From IMG/VR virus record IMGVR_UViG_3300049489_000585, positions 1-54,913 of that record: 54,913 nt of DNA; one strand, written 5' to 3'. The stretch's first letter is position 1. Each line of letters begins with the position of its first letter. Under the pieces are notes generated by a model. The model was not told where the DNA came from, searched no databases, and saw nothing but the letters and a program-made list of their open reading frames with translations. The position numbers and the translations under genes are program-made. Below are positions 6,889 through 14,730 of this stretch, in pieces. Source of the DNA: a virus.

Positions 6889-7989
6889 TCACTCCACGGC
6901 AGGGCCAGCGGCGCGGGCGCGGCGGGCGGTGGGGGCTGCCGTCGCAGCGGCAGGCGCCTGGCCGGCGGCCTCGGCCTGTTCGCGCGCGCGGATCGCGGCT
7001 TCCTCGGCGGCGCTGGGTGCCCAGTCGTCGCCGGGGCCTTGGTCCGGCGGCGGGGCCGGGGCAGGCGGCGCAACGGCGGTGACGGCCGGCGGTTTCGGTG
7101 GCTTCGGCGGATCGACCTCGCCGGTCGGATCATCGCCACCACCGGCGCCGTCAGCCTCGGCATCCGGCAGGAATCCGAAGTCGCCGTCGATCACGTCCAT
7201 GCGCTGGTCCTGGCCACGCGAGGCAGCTTCATCAAGCCCAGCCGCGGTCTGGAACTCGATCGACAGCGGCAGGTACTTGGCCAGCCGACGGATCACCGTC
7301 TTGCGGCCCATCTCGACGAAGTGAGCGACCCACGGATGAGCGGCTTCCTTCTTGTACTTCTGGGCCTGTTGGAACCCCTGCGACGCGGCGCGGATGGCCT
7401 CGATCTGGTGGGTGCTCATGAACTCGAAGCAGTGGCCGCCGTCCTTCAGCTTGGCCACTGCGTAGAAGCCGACCACGCCGCCGCGGTCGCCCATCGCAGG
7501 CGTGTGGTTCAGCTTCTCGTCTAGGCCGTAGACCAGCTCGAATCGATCGTTCTCGCAGACCTCGTGCGCGGCGATGCTCACGATCTGCCCACTGCGCCGG
7601 GCCAGGTCGATCAGCCCCTTGTAGCCGATGATCACCTGCACGCTGTTGACCCAGCGCTCGTTGCCGTCGGCGTCCTTGCGCTTGGTGTTGAAGGGCACGA
7701 GGTAGGCGTGGCCGAGCACGGTGTTCGGCTCCAGGCCCATCTGCGCGCACTGGCCGATGGCGCCGACCAGAGACGCCACATCGCACTTGGCCAGGGCCGG
7801 CGTGGTGGTGGCCGCGATCTGCGCAACCTTCAGCAGCCGATCGATGCTCAGCGTCTTCGGCAGCATCTTGGCCAGGTCGCCCTTCTTCTTCTCAAGCAGG
7901 TAGGCGATCTGCTCCTTCGGCTTCATGTCGGCCAGCGGCCGGGTGGCGACCGCGCTGGCGGACTTCAGTTCTGCGATGTTGGTGGACAT
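6889..7989 (-). CDS. recT: RecT-family single-strand annealing protein
   Basis: A 366-residue protein. Residues 1-265 match RecT: LSIDRLLKVAQIAATTTPALAKCD, GQCAQMGLEPNTVLGHAYLVPF, VQVIIGYKGLIDLARRSG and KYKKEAAHPWVAHFVEM. The remainder is a Pro/Ala-rich, probably unstructured tail. It anneals complementary single strands after exonuclease resection. It is directly upstream of the ATPase and downstream of the nuclease, a typical phage recombination cassette. Single-stranded DNA handled by it may also favour folding of attC sites. Confidence 0.92.
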   Translation of the reverse strand: MSTNIAELKSASAVATRPLADMKPKEQIAYLLEKKKGDLAKMLPKTLSIDRLLKVAQIAATTTPALAKCDVASLVGAIGQCAQMGLEPNTVLGHAYLVPFNTKRKDADGNERWVNSVQVIIGYKGLIDLARRSGQIVSIAAHEVCENDRFELVYGLDEKLNHTPAMGDRGGVVGFYAVAKLKDGGHCFEFMSTHQIEAIRAASQGFQQAQKYKKEAAHPWVAHFVEMGRKTVIRRLAKYLPLSIEFQTAAGLDEAASRGQDQRMDVIDGDFGFLPDAEADGAGGGDDPTGEVDPPKPPKPPAVTAVAPPAPAPPPDQGPGDDWAPSAAEEAAIRAREQAEAAGQAPAAATAAPTARRARAAGPAVE

Positions 7990-7996
7990 GGTGTTC

Positions 7997-8839
7997 TCAC
8001 TCGTGGAAGTTGCAGGTAGACCAGCGCGCGCAATACTTCTCAGCGCACAGCATGGACTGGGGGTTAGGCGGGAACAGTCCCGTCCGAAACATCTCGGCCG
8101 CGAACTCGATCAGCCCGCGCTGGCCGTCGGCGCCGACCATCACGCGCTTGGCATCGAAGACCTTCGACGCCATGACCTGCGGCTTGCTGCTGGTCTGCAG
8201 TGCCAGCACCTGGCCGCCTAGGGTCTCCACCTGTTCGGTGTGCTCGTACATCAGTTGGTAGGTGCCGACCTGGGCGCTGCGGCCCTTGACCTTGGCCTCG
8301 CCCTTCTCGATGACGCGCGAGCCAGACTTGAGGTCCGGGATCACGATGCCGTCATCGGTGGCGGCCACGCGAGCGCGATCCATGGTGCCGGTCAGCCGGA
8401 TGACGATGCCACTGCCGCAGTCGATGTCGAGCGGGTCGAGCTTCTGCTCCACGCTCTTGAACGTGAACCGGGGCGACAGGTCCAGGCAGTACATCGTGTG
8501 CAGCTGCAGGCCGATCTTCTCGGCGTCGCTGACGGTCAGGTCATCCTTGCTGTAGTCCACGTCACGATCGGGCTTGTGCAGCGCGTCGACAAAGGCGCCC
8601 GCGGCGTCGTTGACCGACATGCGGCTGCCGCCCGGCAGGCGCCCGCTGTCGAAGGCCGCGGTGCTGGCGTGGAGTGCGGTGCCCAGCTGCGCGCGCAGGC
8701 CCGAGGCGTTGCGCATGCCCAGCAGGTGCTCGCCTTCCCACCGATGGGCGCAGTCGAACAGGCCACCCCAACTGGATGCGCGCACGGCGGTGACGCTGCG
8801 CTCAGCGACGACGGGGATGATGCGTTCAGGCGCGTTCAC
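7997..8839 (-). CDS. PD-(D/E)XK exonuclease, Cas4/RecB-like
   Basis: A 280-residue nuclease-like protein: an N-terminal ASSWGGLFDCAHRWEGEHLLGM region, a central GTMDRAR then IPDLKSGSR (the D...DxK part of the active site), QVGTYQLMYEHT, and a C-terminal CAEKYCARWSTC cluster. Cysteines at both ends suggest an iron-sulfur site as in AddB/Cas4 nucleases. The GTG start overlaps the stop of the preceding small gene. It would be the resecting partner of RecT. Confidence 0.82.
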   Translation of the reverse strand: MNAPERIIPVVAERSVTAVRASSWGGLFDCAHRWEGEHLLGMRNASGLRAQLGTALHASTAAFDSGRLPGGSRMSVNDAAGAFVDALHKPDRDVDYSKDDLTVSDAEKIGLQLHTMYCLDLSPRFTFKSVEQKLDPLDIDCGSGIVIRLTGTMDRARVAATDDGIVIPDLKSGSRVIEKGEAKVKGRSAQVGTYQLMYEHTEQVETLGGQVLALQTSSKPQVMASKVFDAKRVMVGADGQRGLIEFAAEMFRTGLFPPNPQSMLCAEKYCARWSTCNFHE

Positions 8840-8946
8840 AGCGGATTCCCCCAGAACTCAAACACCTTCGCCCAGGCCTTGGCCGCAGCGTTGCGGCGCG
8901 TCATGCCACTGCGGCGGTAGAAGCGATACAGCCGGATGAGCGTCAC
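8836..8946 (-). CDS. Very small basic protein (36 aa)
   Basis: GTG-started frame MTLIRLYRFYRRSGMTRRNAAAKAWAKV followed by a short tail. It overlaps both neighbours by a few bases (GTGA at each end), and a similar peptide type occurs in other phages. Coupling supports a real gene; function is unknown. (Only motifs of it are listed: MTLIRLYRFYRR, NAAAKAWAKV.). Confidence 0.55.
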   Translation of the reverse strand: MTLIRLYRFYRRSGMTRRNAAAKAWAKVFEFWGNPL

Positions 8947-9104
8947 AGCAGCACCACCGCGGCGGCAGCGCCCAGGATCGCGGCAATGGCGGCCCACTGC
9001 ACCCAGGGCAGCCACCGCGACGTGCTGCGGGCCTCGGCGTCGACCAATGCGGCGAGCTCGCTGCTGTACTCCAGGCCGTCCCGGATGTCGGAGTCGTGCG
9101 TCAT
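8943..9104 (-). CDS. Small single-span membrane protein
   Basis: A 53-residue protein starting MTHDSDIRDGLEYS with GAGG upstream. A C-terminal hydrophobic helix (WLPWVQWAAIAAILGAAAAV) ends the protein. Overlaps its neighbours by a few bases. Function unknown. Confidence 0.62.
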   Translation of the reverse strand: MTHDSDIRDGLEYSSELAALVDAEARSTSRWLPWVQWAAIAAILGAAAAVVLL

Positions 9105-9247
9105 GCCGGCCTCACGCTCAGGCGCTGCAGGTCGTCGTCCAGCGCATCGATGGCAGCGATCACGGCATCGCAACTGCTGCGCGCGATCAGGGTCAGCGTG
9201 CCACTGGCGCCGCTGCGGAGAACGTAGCGGGCGAGGAAGGTGCGCAT
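9101..9247 (-). CDS. Small protein (48 aa), function unknown
   Basis: Frame starting MRTFLARYVLRSGASG and ending LQRLSVRPA. ATGA overlap with the next gene and TGATG overlap with the previous one fit a tightly packed operon. No domain is recognised. Confidence 0.55.
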   Translation of the reverse strand: MRTFLARYVLRSGASGTLTLIARSSCDAVIAAIDALDDDLQRLSVRPA

Positions 9248-9375
9248 CACGGCTTCACCTCATCAACAACGGTGCCGCCGACCAGCGCCCCGGCTGCCCA
9301 CATGGCCAGCATCGACAGCGCGATGCCGGACAGCAGGCCCAGCAGGAACGCGAACGCAAGAAGGTCGGGGCGCAT
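9247..9375 (-). CDS. Small hydrophobic membrane peptide (42 aa)
   Basis: Starts MRPDLLAFAFLLGLLSGIAL and continues hydrophobic to about residue 35, so one or two membrane helices are likely. It is coupled by TGATG overlaps on both sides. Function unknown. Confidence 0.55.
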   Translation of the reverse strand: MRPDLLAFAFLLGLLSGIALSMLAMWAAGALVGGTVVDEVKP

Positions 9376-9764
9376 CACGTGTTCCTCGGCATCTTGTCCA
9401 GCGCGCGCTGCAGTTCAGTGGCGAGGTGCTCCATCCAGTCGGACGAGATCCACACCTCGTTCAGCTTGACCGCGAACACCGTGTACCCGTCGTGCGGGTG
9501 CCGCTCGTCCGCCGGCTCGACCTCGCACGCGACATCCCACACCGCGCCGCGGTACGGCACGCCGACGATCGCGTCACCGGGGCGGATCTGGATCTGGTGC
9601 TGCGGGCCGCGGCGGGCGGGGATCAGCGCTGCCTCAGCGGCAAGCGCGGTGTAGTGCTCGACGGCGCGGGCCTTGTCGACCGGCCGCTCAAGCACCGCCT
9701 GCGCGGCCTCGAATTCACCGAACGAGCTGTCCGACACGTCGGGCGTGGGGATGCGGGCGTTCAT
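9375..9764 (-). CDS. Conserved phage protein, function unknown
   Basis: A 129-residue protein. The N-terminal third is charged and helical. The C-terminal part has a compact beta-like pattern (IQIRPGDAIVGVPYRGAVWDV, TVFAVKLNEVWISSDWMEHL). Overlaps both neighbours, second gene of the leftward operon. Confidence 0.65.
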   Translation of the reverse strand: MNARIPTPDVSDSSFGEFEAAQAVLERPVDKARAVEHYTALAAEAALIPARRGPQHQIQIRPGDAIVGVPYRGAVWDVACEVEPADERHPHDGYTVFAVKLNEVWISSDWMEHLATELQRALDKMPRNT

Positions 9765-10018
9765 GCTGCCTCCGCGACGAGCCCGGCCGGCAACGCTTCA
9801 CGCCGCCCCGCCTTGGCGGCCTTGACGGCCTGCCGGCGGCCCAGCGCCTTCACGTTGGCGCGGCGCAGCTTCTTCTCCGCGCTGGCCGTGTGCTGACCCA
9901 GCCAGTCGCCACCCTTGGCCGGCTTCGGTGCGGCCGGGTGCTTCACGCCCTGGCCATGTCGGCGCCCCGAGCCCTTCTTGGTCGGGTGCTCCGTTCGTTG
10001 GTCGGTGATCTGCGGCAT
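9761..10018 (-). CDS. Small very basic protein, first gene of the leftward operon
   Basis: An 85-residue protein rich in Lys, Arg, Ala and His with no acidic clusters, possibly nucleic-acid binding. It is the first gene after the leftward promoter; GGGAGC precedes the ATG. Function unknown. Confidence 0.6.
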   Translation of the reverse strand: MPQITDQRTEHPTKKGSGRRHGQGVKHPAAPKPAKGGDWLGQHTASAEKKLRRANVKALGRRQAVKAAKAGRREALPAGLVAEAA

Positions 10019-10051
10019 CTGCGGCTCCCGGTGCGTGTTGCGATGGGATGA

Positions 10052-10080
10052 AATCTACACGCACCGTTTATGCATGTCAA
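10052..10080 (-). promoter_or_regulatory. Leftward early promoter (PL-like)
   Basis: On the minus strand, TTGACA (10075-10080) and TAGATT (10052-10057) are separated by 17 bp, close to a perfect sigma-70 promoter. It drives the recombination operon, and read-through would run into the cassette array, intI and int. Its -35 box lies in one arm of a concentric dyad. Confidence 0.82.
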
Positions 10081-10119
10081 CGGGTTGTGAAGAAAATTCT
10101 TTTCTCACGGGCCGTTGAC
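10076..10119. promoter_or_regulatory. 44-bp concentric operator dyad between divergent promoters
   Basis: Outer arms GTCAACGG (10076-10083) and CCGTTGAC (10112-10119) are perfect inverted repeats that contain the -35 boxes of both promoters. An inner imperfect palindrome (10087-10108, GTGAAGAAAA.. to ..TCTCAC) has the same centre. This would let one dimeric regulator control both directions. Confidence 0.65.
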
Positions 10120-10143
10120 TGTCTCAAACGAAGCGTTTAGCAT
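10115..10143 (+). promoter_or_regulatory. Rightward early promoter (PR-like)
   Basis: TTGACT (10115-10120) and TAGCAT (10138-10143) with a 17-bp spacer. The predicted transcription start is at about 10150, at the ATG of the first gene (10151), so that gene may be translated from a leaderless mRNA. Confidence 0.72.
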
Positions 10144-10150
10144 CGGCGCT

Positions 10151-10387
10151 ATGGACGAAATCATCGACAAGGCTTGCGAGGCCGCAGGCGGGCTGACAAA
10201 GCTCGCAGAGGCCATCGGTCAGAGTACGCAGACTGTCTCGAACTGGCGATCTCGCGGCGTCCCCGTCGTGCACTGCGCAGCCATCGAACAGGCCACCGGC
10301 GGCAAAGTCACGCGCCGCGATCTGCGACCCGACGACTGGGCTCGCATCTGGCCCGAGCTGGCCGAGCCCACCAAGGCCGCAGCGTGA
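10151..10387 (+). CDS. Cro/YdaS-like helix-turn-helix protein
   Basis: A 78-residue protein with an N-terminal HTH (KACEAAGGLTKLAEAIGQSTQTVSNWRSRGVPV), the pattern of YdaS/Cro-like phage regulators. It is the first rightward gene and probably binds the dyad at 10076-10119. No ribosome site precedes the ATG, and the promoter places transcription start at the ATG. No CI-like repressor with a peptidase domain is visible, so how lysogeny is held is unclear. Confidence 0.82.
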   Translation: MDEIIDKACEAAGGLTKLAEAIGQSTQTVSNWRSRGVPVVHCAAIEQATGGKVTRRDLRPDDWARIWPELAEPTKAAA

Positions 10388-10400
10388 CCGGAGCCGCTGC

Positions 10401-10586
10401 ATGACCATGCTCTCCCAACGCACCGCGCTCGCGGTCATCGGCCGGCTGTCGGCCAATCCGATCCCACTGCGCCCGCTGTGCGCGTGCTTCCCCGGCACCT
10501 GCCGCGGTGGCCAGGTCATCGACGGGCGGCTGGCCACCGGACAGTGGTGCAGGGCGCAGGTGCAGGCGGGGAGGGCGGGATCATGA
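10401..10586 (+). CDS. Small protein, function unknown
   Basis: A 61-residue protein (starts MTMLSQRTALAVIGRLSA; contains LCACFPGTCRGGQ). GGAG lies 7 nt before the start and the stop overlaps the next ATG. No family recognised. Confidence 0.55.
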   Translation: MTMLSQRTALAVIGRLSANPIPLRPLCACFPGTCRGGQVIDGRLATGQWCRAQVQAGRAGS

Positions 10587-11434
10587 CCGCCCCCCGCCCA
10601 GGCTCCTCGATCGACCGCGCCATGCGCGCGCTGCAGGCGTCCGGCCCGCTGCCGCGCGCTGAGCTGGCCCGCCTGATCGAGCGCGAGGACGACGAGCTCG
10701 ACGGCCTGCTTCGCTACGGCTTGCGCATGGGCCTGCTGGTGCGCAGCAACGGCGGCGATGACGTGTCCTATGCGCTGGGGGATGGGGTGCCGGTGGAGAT
10801 CGAGGCTCGGCCATCGGAGCCCCCAGCGAACGAATACACCGCGCGGCGGGGATCGCAACACGTTTTGAAGGCAGAGGCCGCCAGGCCCGACGCTACGGAC
10901 CGCGACACCCCCGCCATCATCAGCCCGGTCGGCGGACCCATGGGCATAGGGCAAGCTGCCGCCGCAGCCCCACGACAGAGCCTTGGCCAGCCGACTGCCG
11001 TGCTGGCCGAGCTGCGGCCCGGCCCCTACCAACCTCAGTCCGGCAGTCAGGCCGCGATCCTGCTGGCCTACCTGCAGCAGCACGCGCCGCACGGCGGGGA
11101 AGCGTGGCTGTCGCCTGCCGATCTCGCCGCGTCCGGGGCCAAGCAGTTCACCGTGCGCGCGAGCCTGGACACCGCGATGAAGTGCGGCGCCGTGTTGTCC
11201 AGGGGTAAGCCTCAACGCTATCAGTGCGGGCCGAACGCGCCCGTGGTGGCGGGCGTGGCGCCGACGGCAGAGCCTGCTGCTGCGCCTGCGCCTGACACCG
11301 CCGCAGCTGTCGAGCTCGCGGCCTTTCTGCTGAAGCAGATGGACGGCGAGATCGAGCGCCTGCAGAACAACCTGCGGGTGGTGCGCCGGCGGCGCGAGGA
11401 CTTCGCTGCGGCGATGAAGGGGAGGCGCGCTTGA
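10583..11434 (+). CDS. Winged-helix-like phage protein, function unknown
   Basis: A 283-residue protein. It appears to carry two winged-helix-like segments (RALQASGPLPRAELARLIE near residue 15; ILLAYLQQHAPHGGEAWLSPADLA near 155) and a C-terminal coiled coil (EIERLQNNLRVVRRRREDF). The layout suggests a DNA-binding replication or control protein. It lies just before the DUF1376 gene and overlaps both neighbours. Confidence 0.6.
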   Translation: MTAPRPGSSIDRAMRALQASGPLPRAELARLIEREDDELDGLLRYGLRMGLLVRSNGGDDVSYALGDGVPVEIEARPSEPPANEYTARRGSQHVLKAEAARPDATDRDTPAIISPVGGPMGIGQAAAAAPRQSLGQPTAVLAELRPGPYQPQSGSQAAILLAYLQQHAPHGGEAWLSPADLAASGAKQFTVRASLDTAMKCGAVLSRGKPQRYQCGPNAPVVAGVAPTAEPAAAPAPDTAAAVELAAFLLKQMDGEIERLQNNLRVVRRRREDFAAAMKGRRA

Positions 11435-11649
11435 GCGACCAACTGCCTGCCCCGCTGGTGCCGGCCGAAGTCGACCTGCGCACCGCCGCCGCAACGCGCG
11501 GACAGGCTCGCTACAGCGACGGCCGGCCGTGCATCCATGGGCACGTCGGAGACCGGTACACGCGCAACGCGTCATGCGTCGAGTGCCAACGCATTCGATG
11601 CCGAGCGGACAAGGCTCGGATTCGCACCCTCCTGGGCTCGCCACGTTGA
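11431..11649 (+). CDS. Small zinc-finger-like protein
   Basis: A 72-residue TTG-started frame with CIHGHVGDRYTRNASCVECQR, a CxxH...CxxC zinc-knuckle pattern seen in small phage proteins. TTGA overlaps on both sides indicate translational coupling. Confidence 0.62.
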   Translation: MSDQLPAPLVPAEVDLRTAAATRGQARYSDGRPCIHGHVGDRYTRNASCVECQRIRCRADKARIRTLLGSPR

Positions 11650-12464
11650 ACTACTACGAACACCACCTCGGCGACTACGACGGCGCCACCGCGCACTTGA
11701 CGTGGCTGGAGGACTGCGCCTACCGGCGGATGCTGTGCCTGTACTACCGCACGGAGTCACCGCTGCCGGCCGATTTGAAGCAGGTCTGTCGCCTCGTGCG
11801 CGCTACCTCCAAGCCCGAGCGCGATGCGGTGCAGCAGGTGCTGGGGGAGTTCTTCGTTCTGGCCGACGACGGCTGGCGCAACACCAGGTGCGACGAGGAC
11901 ATCGCGGCGTATCACGAGCTAGAGCCCGAGCGCGAGGCCAAGCGCGAGAACGCGAAGGAGCGCCAGCGCCGGGCCCGTCAGCGGCGTGCGGAGCTGTTCG
12001 AGTCGCTACGCGGTCACAACATCGTGCCGCCGTACGACACCACGACGAAGGCACTTGAAGCGCTGCTGTCACGCGTGACAGATGCTCCACAAGTCACGGC
12101 ACCTGTCACACCTGTCACGTGTGACAACACGGCTACCCATACCCACCTCCCACCTCCCACCTCCCAGATTGAAGAGAAGAAGCCTTCGGCTTCTGGGCGC
12201 GGTTCGCGCCTTCCCGCCGACTGGGACCCCGGTCAGCCTGGCTTCGCGTTTGCCACGACGCTGGGGCTGGCGAACGGCGTCGTGACCGCCGAGCTCGACA
12301 AGTTCCGCGACCACTGGGCCGCCAAGACTGGCAAGGACGCCACCAAGGCCGACTGGCAGGCGGCGTGGCGCAACTGGTGCCGCAGGTCCGTCGAGATGCG
12401 TCCGCCGGCCCACGGCGGCCAGCACGGCGGCGGTGCGCCGTTCGACGCGTCGGAGGTGCGGTAA
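11646..12464 (+). CDS. DUF1376-type phage replication protein
   Basis: A 272-residue protein beginning (TTG) with NYYEHHLGDYDGATAHLTW and LEDCAYRRMLCLYYRTE, the signature of DUF1376 phage proteins located beside replicative helicases. A basic linker (KERQRRARQRRAE) and a C-terminal KADWQAAWRNWCRR helix follow, as in O-like proteins. It likely takes part in origin recognition or helicase loading. A CCCACCT triplet repeat near 12145-12168 encodes a Pro-rich linker. Confidence 0.75.
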   Translation: MNYYEHHLGDYDGATAHLTWLEDCAYRRMLCLYYRTESPLPADLKQVCRLVRATSKPERDAVQQVLGEFFVLADDGWRNTRCDEDIAAYHELEPEREAKRENAKERQRRARQRRAELFESLRGHNIVPPYDTTTKALEALLSRVTDAPQVTAPVTPVTCDNTATHTHLPPPTSQIEEKKPSASGRGSRLPADWDPGQPGFAFATTLGLANGVVTAELDKFRDHWAAKTGKDATKADWQAAWRNWCRRSVEMRPPAHGGQHGGGAPFDASEVR

Positions 12465-12823
12465 TGCGCGGCCACGAACCCCTCATCGCTCTGCGTCGCC
12501 GCGGCCTGAAGCCAGGGCTCGTGAACATCGACCTGGAGCCTAGCCTATGGCGCGATTGGGCAGACTGGCCGGAGTGGACCGCCGTGCCGCAGATCGAGGT
12601 GCTGCCGTCCGACAGCATCCGGCTGCTGGACCTGCGGTTCCTGGTCGGCCTGCACGTGATGCTGGGTGGCTTCGATGACCGCCGAGTGTGGGCGCTCTTC
12701 GACGCCTGCAAGGCGGCCGGCGCAGCCCGCGTGCTTGGCTTCGTGCAGGTGTCGACGAACGGCGGCGACACGGTGCGCACGATCGAGGCGCGCGACAGCC
12801 TGGCCGAAGCGGTGGAGGCCTGA
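12464..12823 (+). CDS. Conserved phage protein, function unknown
   Basis: A 119-residue protein (starts MRGHEPLIALRRRGLKPG; contains LHVMLGGFDDRRVWALFDAC). Its ATG overlaps the previous stop (TAATG). It always-on neighbours replication genes here, so a role in replication is a guess from context. Confidence 0.62.
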   Translation: MRGHEPLIALRRRGLKPGLVNIDLEPSLWRDWADWPEWTAVPQIEVLPSDSIRLLDLRFLVGLHVMLGGFDDRRVWALFDACKAAGAARVLGFVQVSTNGGDTVRTIEARDSLAEAVEA

Positions 12824-12826
12824 CCC

Positions 12827-13789
12827 GTGGCGCAATTCATCCCCGACGACATCGACTTCGCGGCCTACGAACGCGAGACCGAGTGCAAGGCCAAGGTGCG
12901 CCGGGCCAGCGACTTCAGCGACGAGCTCGACACCGAGTTCGCCCCGCGCACCGGGCCGCGCAAGGCGTCGATGTTTTCGACCAAGCTGCGCGACGTGATC
13001 GAGTTCCGTCCGGGCGAGGTGACCTGCTGGGCCGGCTTCAACGGGCATCGCAAGTCGATGTTCACCGGGCAGGTGGCGCTGGACCTGTGCGTGCAGCGCG
13101 AGCGCACGCTGATCGTCAGCCTGGAGATGAAGCCGCGCAAGACGCTGGCCCGCATGTGCCGGCAGGCCACGGCGCGCGCAATTCCAACGCCGGATGAACG
13201 CCGCCGATTCATGTCCTGGTCCGACGGCCTGCTGTGGCTGTTCGATCACGAAGGCCGGCTGCTGCCGGACCGAGCGATCGCGGTGTGCCGCTACTTCGCC
13301 AAGGAGCTGCAGGGCCGGCACGTGGTGATCGACAGCCTGATGAAGGTCGTGCAGTCCGAGGAAAGTCTCGACGAGCAGAAGCGCATGGTCGGCGACCTGT
13401 GCGACATCGCCAAAGAGACGGACCTGCATGTGCACCTGGTGGCGCACTGCAAGAAGCCCGCTGGAATGGGTGAGGACAAGCCGCCGACGAAGTACGACAT
13501 CCGCGGAAGCGCGGCCATCAGCGACCAGTGCTCGAACGTCATCCTCGTGTGGCAGGACAAGGCCAAGCGCGCGAAGCAGACAGCCGCGCAACTGACAGGC
13601 CAGCCGACCGGCGAGGACCTCCTCAACCGCTGGGACGCGATCCTGGCCATCGACAAGCAGCGAAACGGTGAGGTCGAAGGGAAGTTCGGCCTGTTCTTCG
13701 ACGACGCCACGCTGCGCTTCACCGACAACCCACTGACGGCCGTCGAACCGTATGCATTCATGCACGAGAGGACCGACGATGTCTTCTGA
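12827..13789 (+). CDS. Replicative helicase-like ATPase (DnaB/RepA superfamily)
   Basis: A 320-residue RecA-fold ATPase. CWAGFNGHRKSMF is the Walker A region (GxNGxxKS variant), TLIVSLEMKPRKTLARM matches the DnaB SLEM motif, HVVIDSLMK is Walker B, and HVHLVAHCKKP matches the sensor strand. GTG start at 12827. It would unwind DNA at the phage origin together with the DUF1376 protein. Confidence 0.85.
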   Translation: MAQFIPDDIDFAAYERETECKAKVRRASDFSDELDTEFAPRTGPRKASMFSTKLRDVIEFRPGEVTCWAGFNGHRKSMFTGQVALDLCVQRERTLIVSLEMKPRKTLARMCRQATARAIPTPDERRRFMSWSDGLLWLFDHEGRLLPDRAIAVCRYFAKELQGRHVVIDSLMKVVQSEESLDEQKRMVGDLCDIAKETDLHVHLVAHCKKPAGMGEDKPPTKYDIRGSAAISDQCSNVILVWQDKAKRAKQTAAQLTGQPTGEDLLNRWDAILAIDKQRNGEVEGKFGLFFDDATLRFTDNPLTAVEPYAFMHERTDDVF

Positions 13790-14027
13790 CCCGCAAGCCG
13801 GCCGCGCTCCGGCGCTCACCCCGGAACAGCAGGAGCTTTTTCGCCGCTGCGGCGAGCGGATCCTGGAGAACCACCGCCTGGGCCGCAAGGTGACGCCCGA
13901 GGCGCTGGCCGATGGCAAGCGGTGGGCTGCCCTGCCGAAGCTGCCGCACGCATTGAGCAGCGGCGAGCCCGTCCCCGACAACCAACTGCCGCCCGCGCTA
14001 CGCGGCGGTGCACTGGAGGTGTTCTGA
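13779..14027 (+). CDS. Small protein, function unknown
   Basis: An 82-residue protein starting MSSDPQAGRAPALTPEQQEL, with GAGAGGACC ahead of the ATG. It overlaps the helicase 3' end by 11 bp and the next gene by TGATG. No domain recognised. Confidence 0.58.
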   Translation: MSSDPQAGRAPALTPEQQELFRRCGERILENHRLGRKVTPEALADGKRWAALPKLPHALSSGEPVPDNQLPPALRGGALEVF

Positions 14028-14173
14028 TGTCCTGGCTCATCGTGAAACTCATCAACGGCCTGCCAGTTCCCATCGACATGCGGCAGATGCCAGAAGCAGA
14101 TGCGAAGGCCGAACTGGCCCGGCTGCGCGCTGCCGAGCCGTCCGAACAGTTCATCGCGCTGGCGGTGCTCTGA
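14027..14173 (+). CDS. Small protein (48 aa), function unknown
   Basis: Starts MSWLIVKLINGLPVPIDM. TGATG overlaps with both neighbours support it as a real coupled gene. No function can be assigned. Confidence 0.52.
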   Translation: MSWLIVKLINGLPVPIDMRQMPEADAKAELARLRAAEPSEQFIALAVL

Positions 14174-14730
14174 TGCCCGTCAAACACGGCGCGTACCTCG
14201 GCAGCGTGCGCTGCATCGACAGTCTGCGCGACAGCTGCGTGATCGGCCTGGGTGGATGCTGGCACCTACGCTCTCCACGCGGCAAGCCGATGACGATTGC
14301 AGCCGCATGCCATCAGGTGTGGGTGCACGGCATCGGGAAGATCAGCGCGACCAAGGCGGCATGGCTCCTCAAACACGGCAAGTCGCCGGCTGCCGGCCTG
14401 ATCGTGTTCCGGGCTTGCGAAAGCTACGACTGCGTCAACCCTTCGCACCTGCGCTGCGGCACGCGTCAGGAGTGTGGTGAGCACCTGACGGCTACCGGCC
14501 GACTCAAGGGCAAGTCGCGGTCACTCGCGGCAAACCGCCAGGGCGCCAGATCCAGGCGCAAGCTGACCGACGAGCAGGCGAGCCTGATCCGCAGCAGCGA
14601 CGAGTCTGCTCGCGTGATGGCGGCCAGATTTGGGCTGTCGATGACGACGATCAACGACATCCGACGAGGGCGGAGATACCGGGATCTCGTGAGTGGCGCA
14701 AGCGTTTTCGCGCTTGGCGGTCAGTCATGA
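14173..14730 (+). CDS. HNH-type endonuclease-like protein with C-terminal HTH
   Basis: A 185-residue protein. CWHLRSPRGKPMTIAAACHQVWVHG followed by CVNPSHLRCGTRQE resembles the phage HNH proteins with an NPxHL motif. The C-terminal part (ARVMAARFGLSMTTINDIRRGRRY) is an HTH, as in HNH nucleases that bind DNA. It may be a homing or restriction-type nuclease; catalytic detail is uncertain. It is written in two motif fragments only. Confidence 0.7.
   Translation: MPVKHGAYLGSVRCIDSLRDSCVIGLGGCWHLRSPRGKPMTIAAACHQVWVHGIGKISATKAAWLLKHGKSPAAGLIVFRACESYDCVNPSHLRCGTRQECGEHLTATGRLKGKSRSLAANRQGARSRRKLTDEQASLIRSSDESARVMAARFGLSMTTINDIRRGRRYRDLVSGASVFALGGQS

Noticed and set aside
12145-12195. CCCACCT repeat and TTCG hairpin as a terminator or regulatory site
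   Set aside because: Both lie within the DUF1376 coding frame and are followed by no T run; they fit a Pro-rich linker and codon content.
12545-13981. 478-residue minus-strand frame opposite the helicase gene
   Set aside because: No motifs, and it is the complement of a well-supported replicative helicase.
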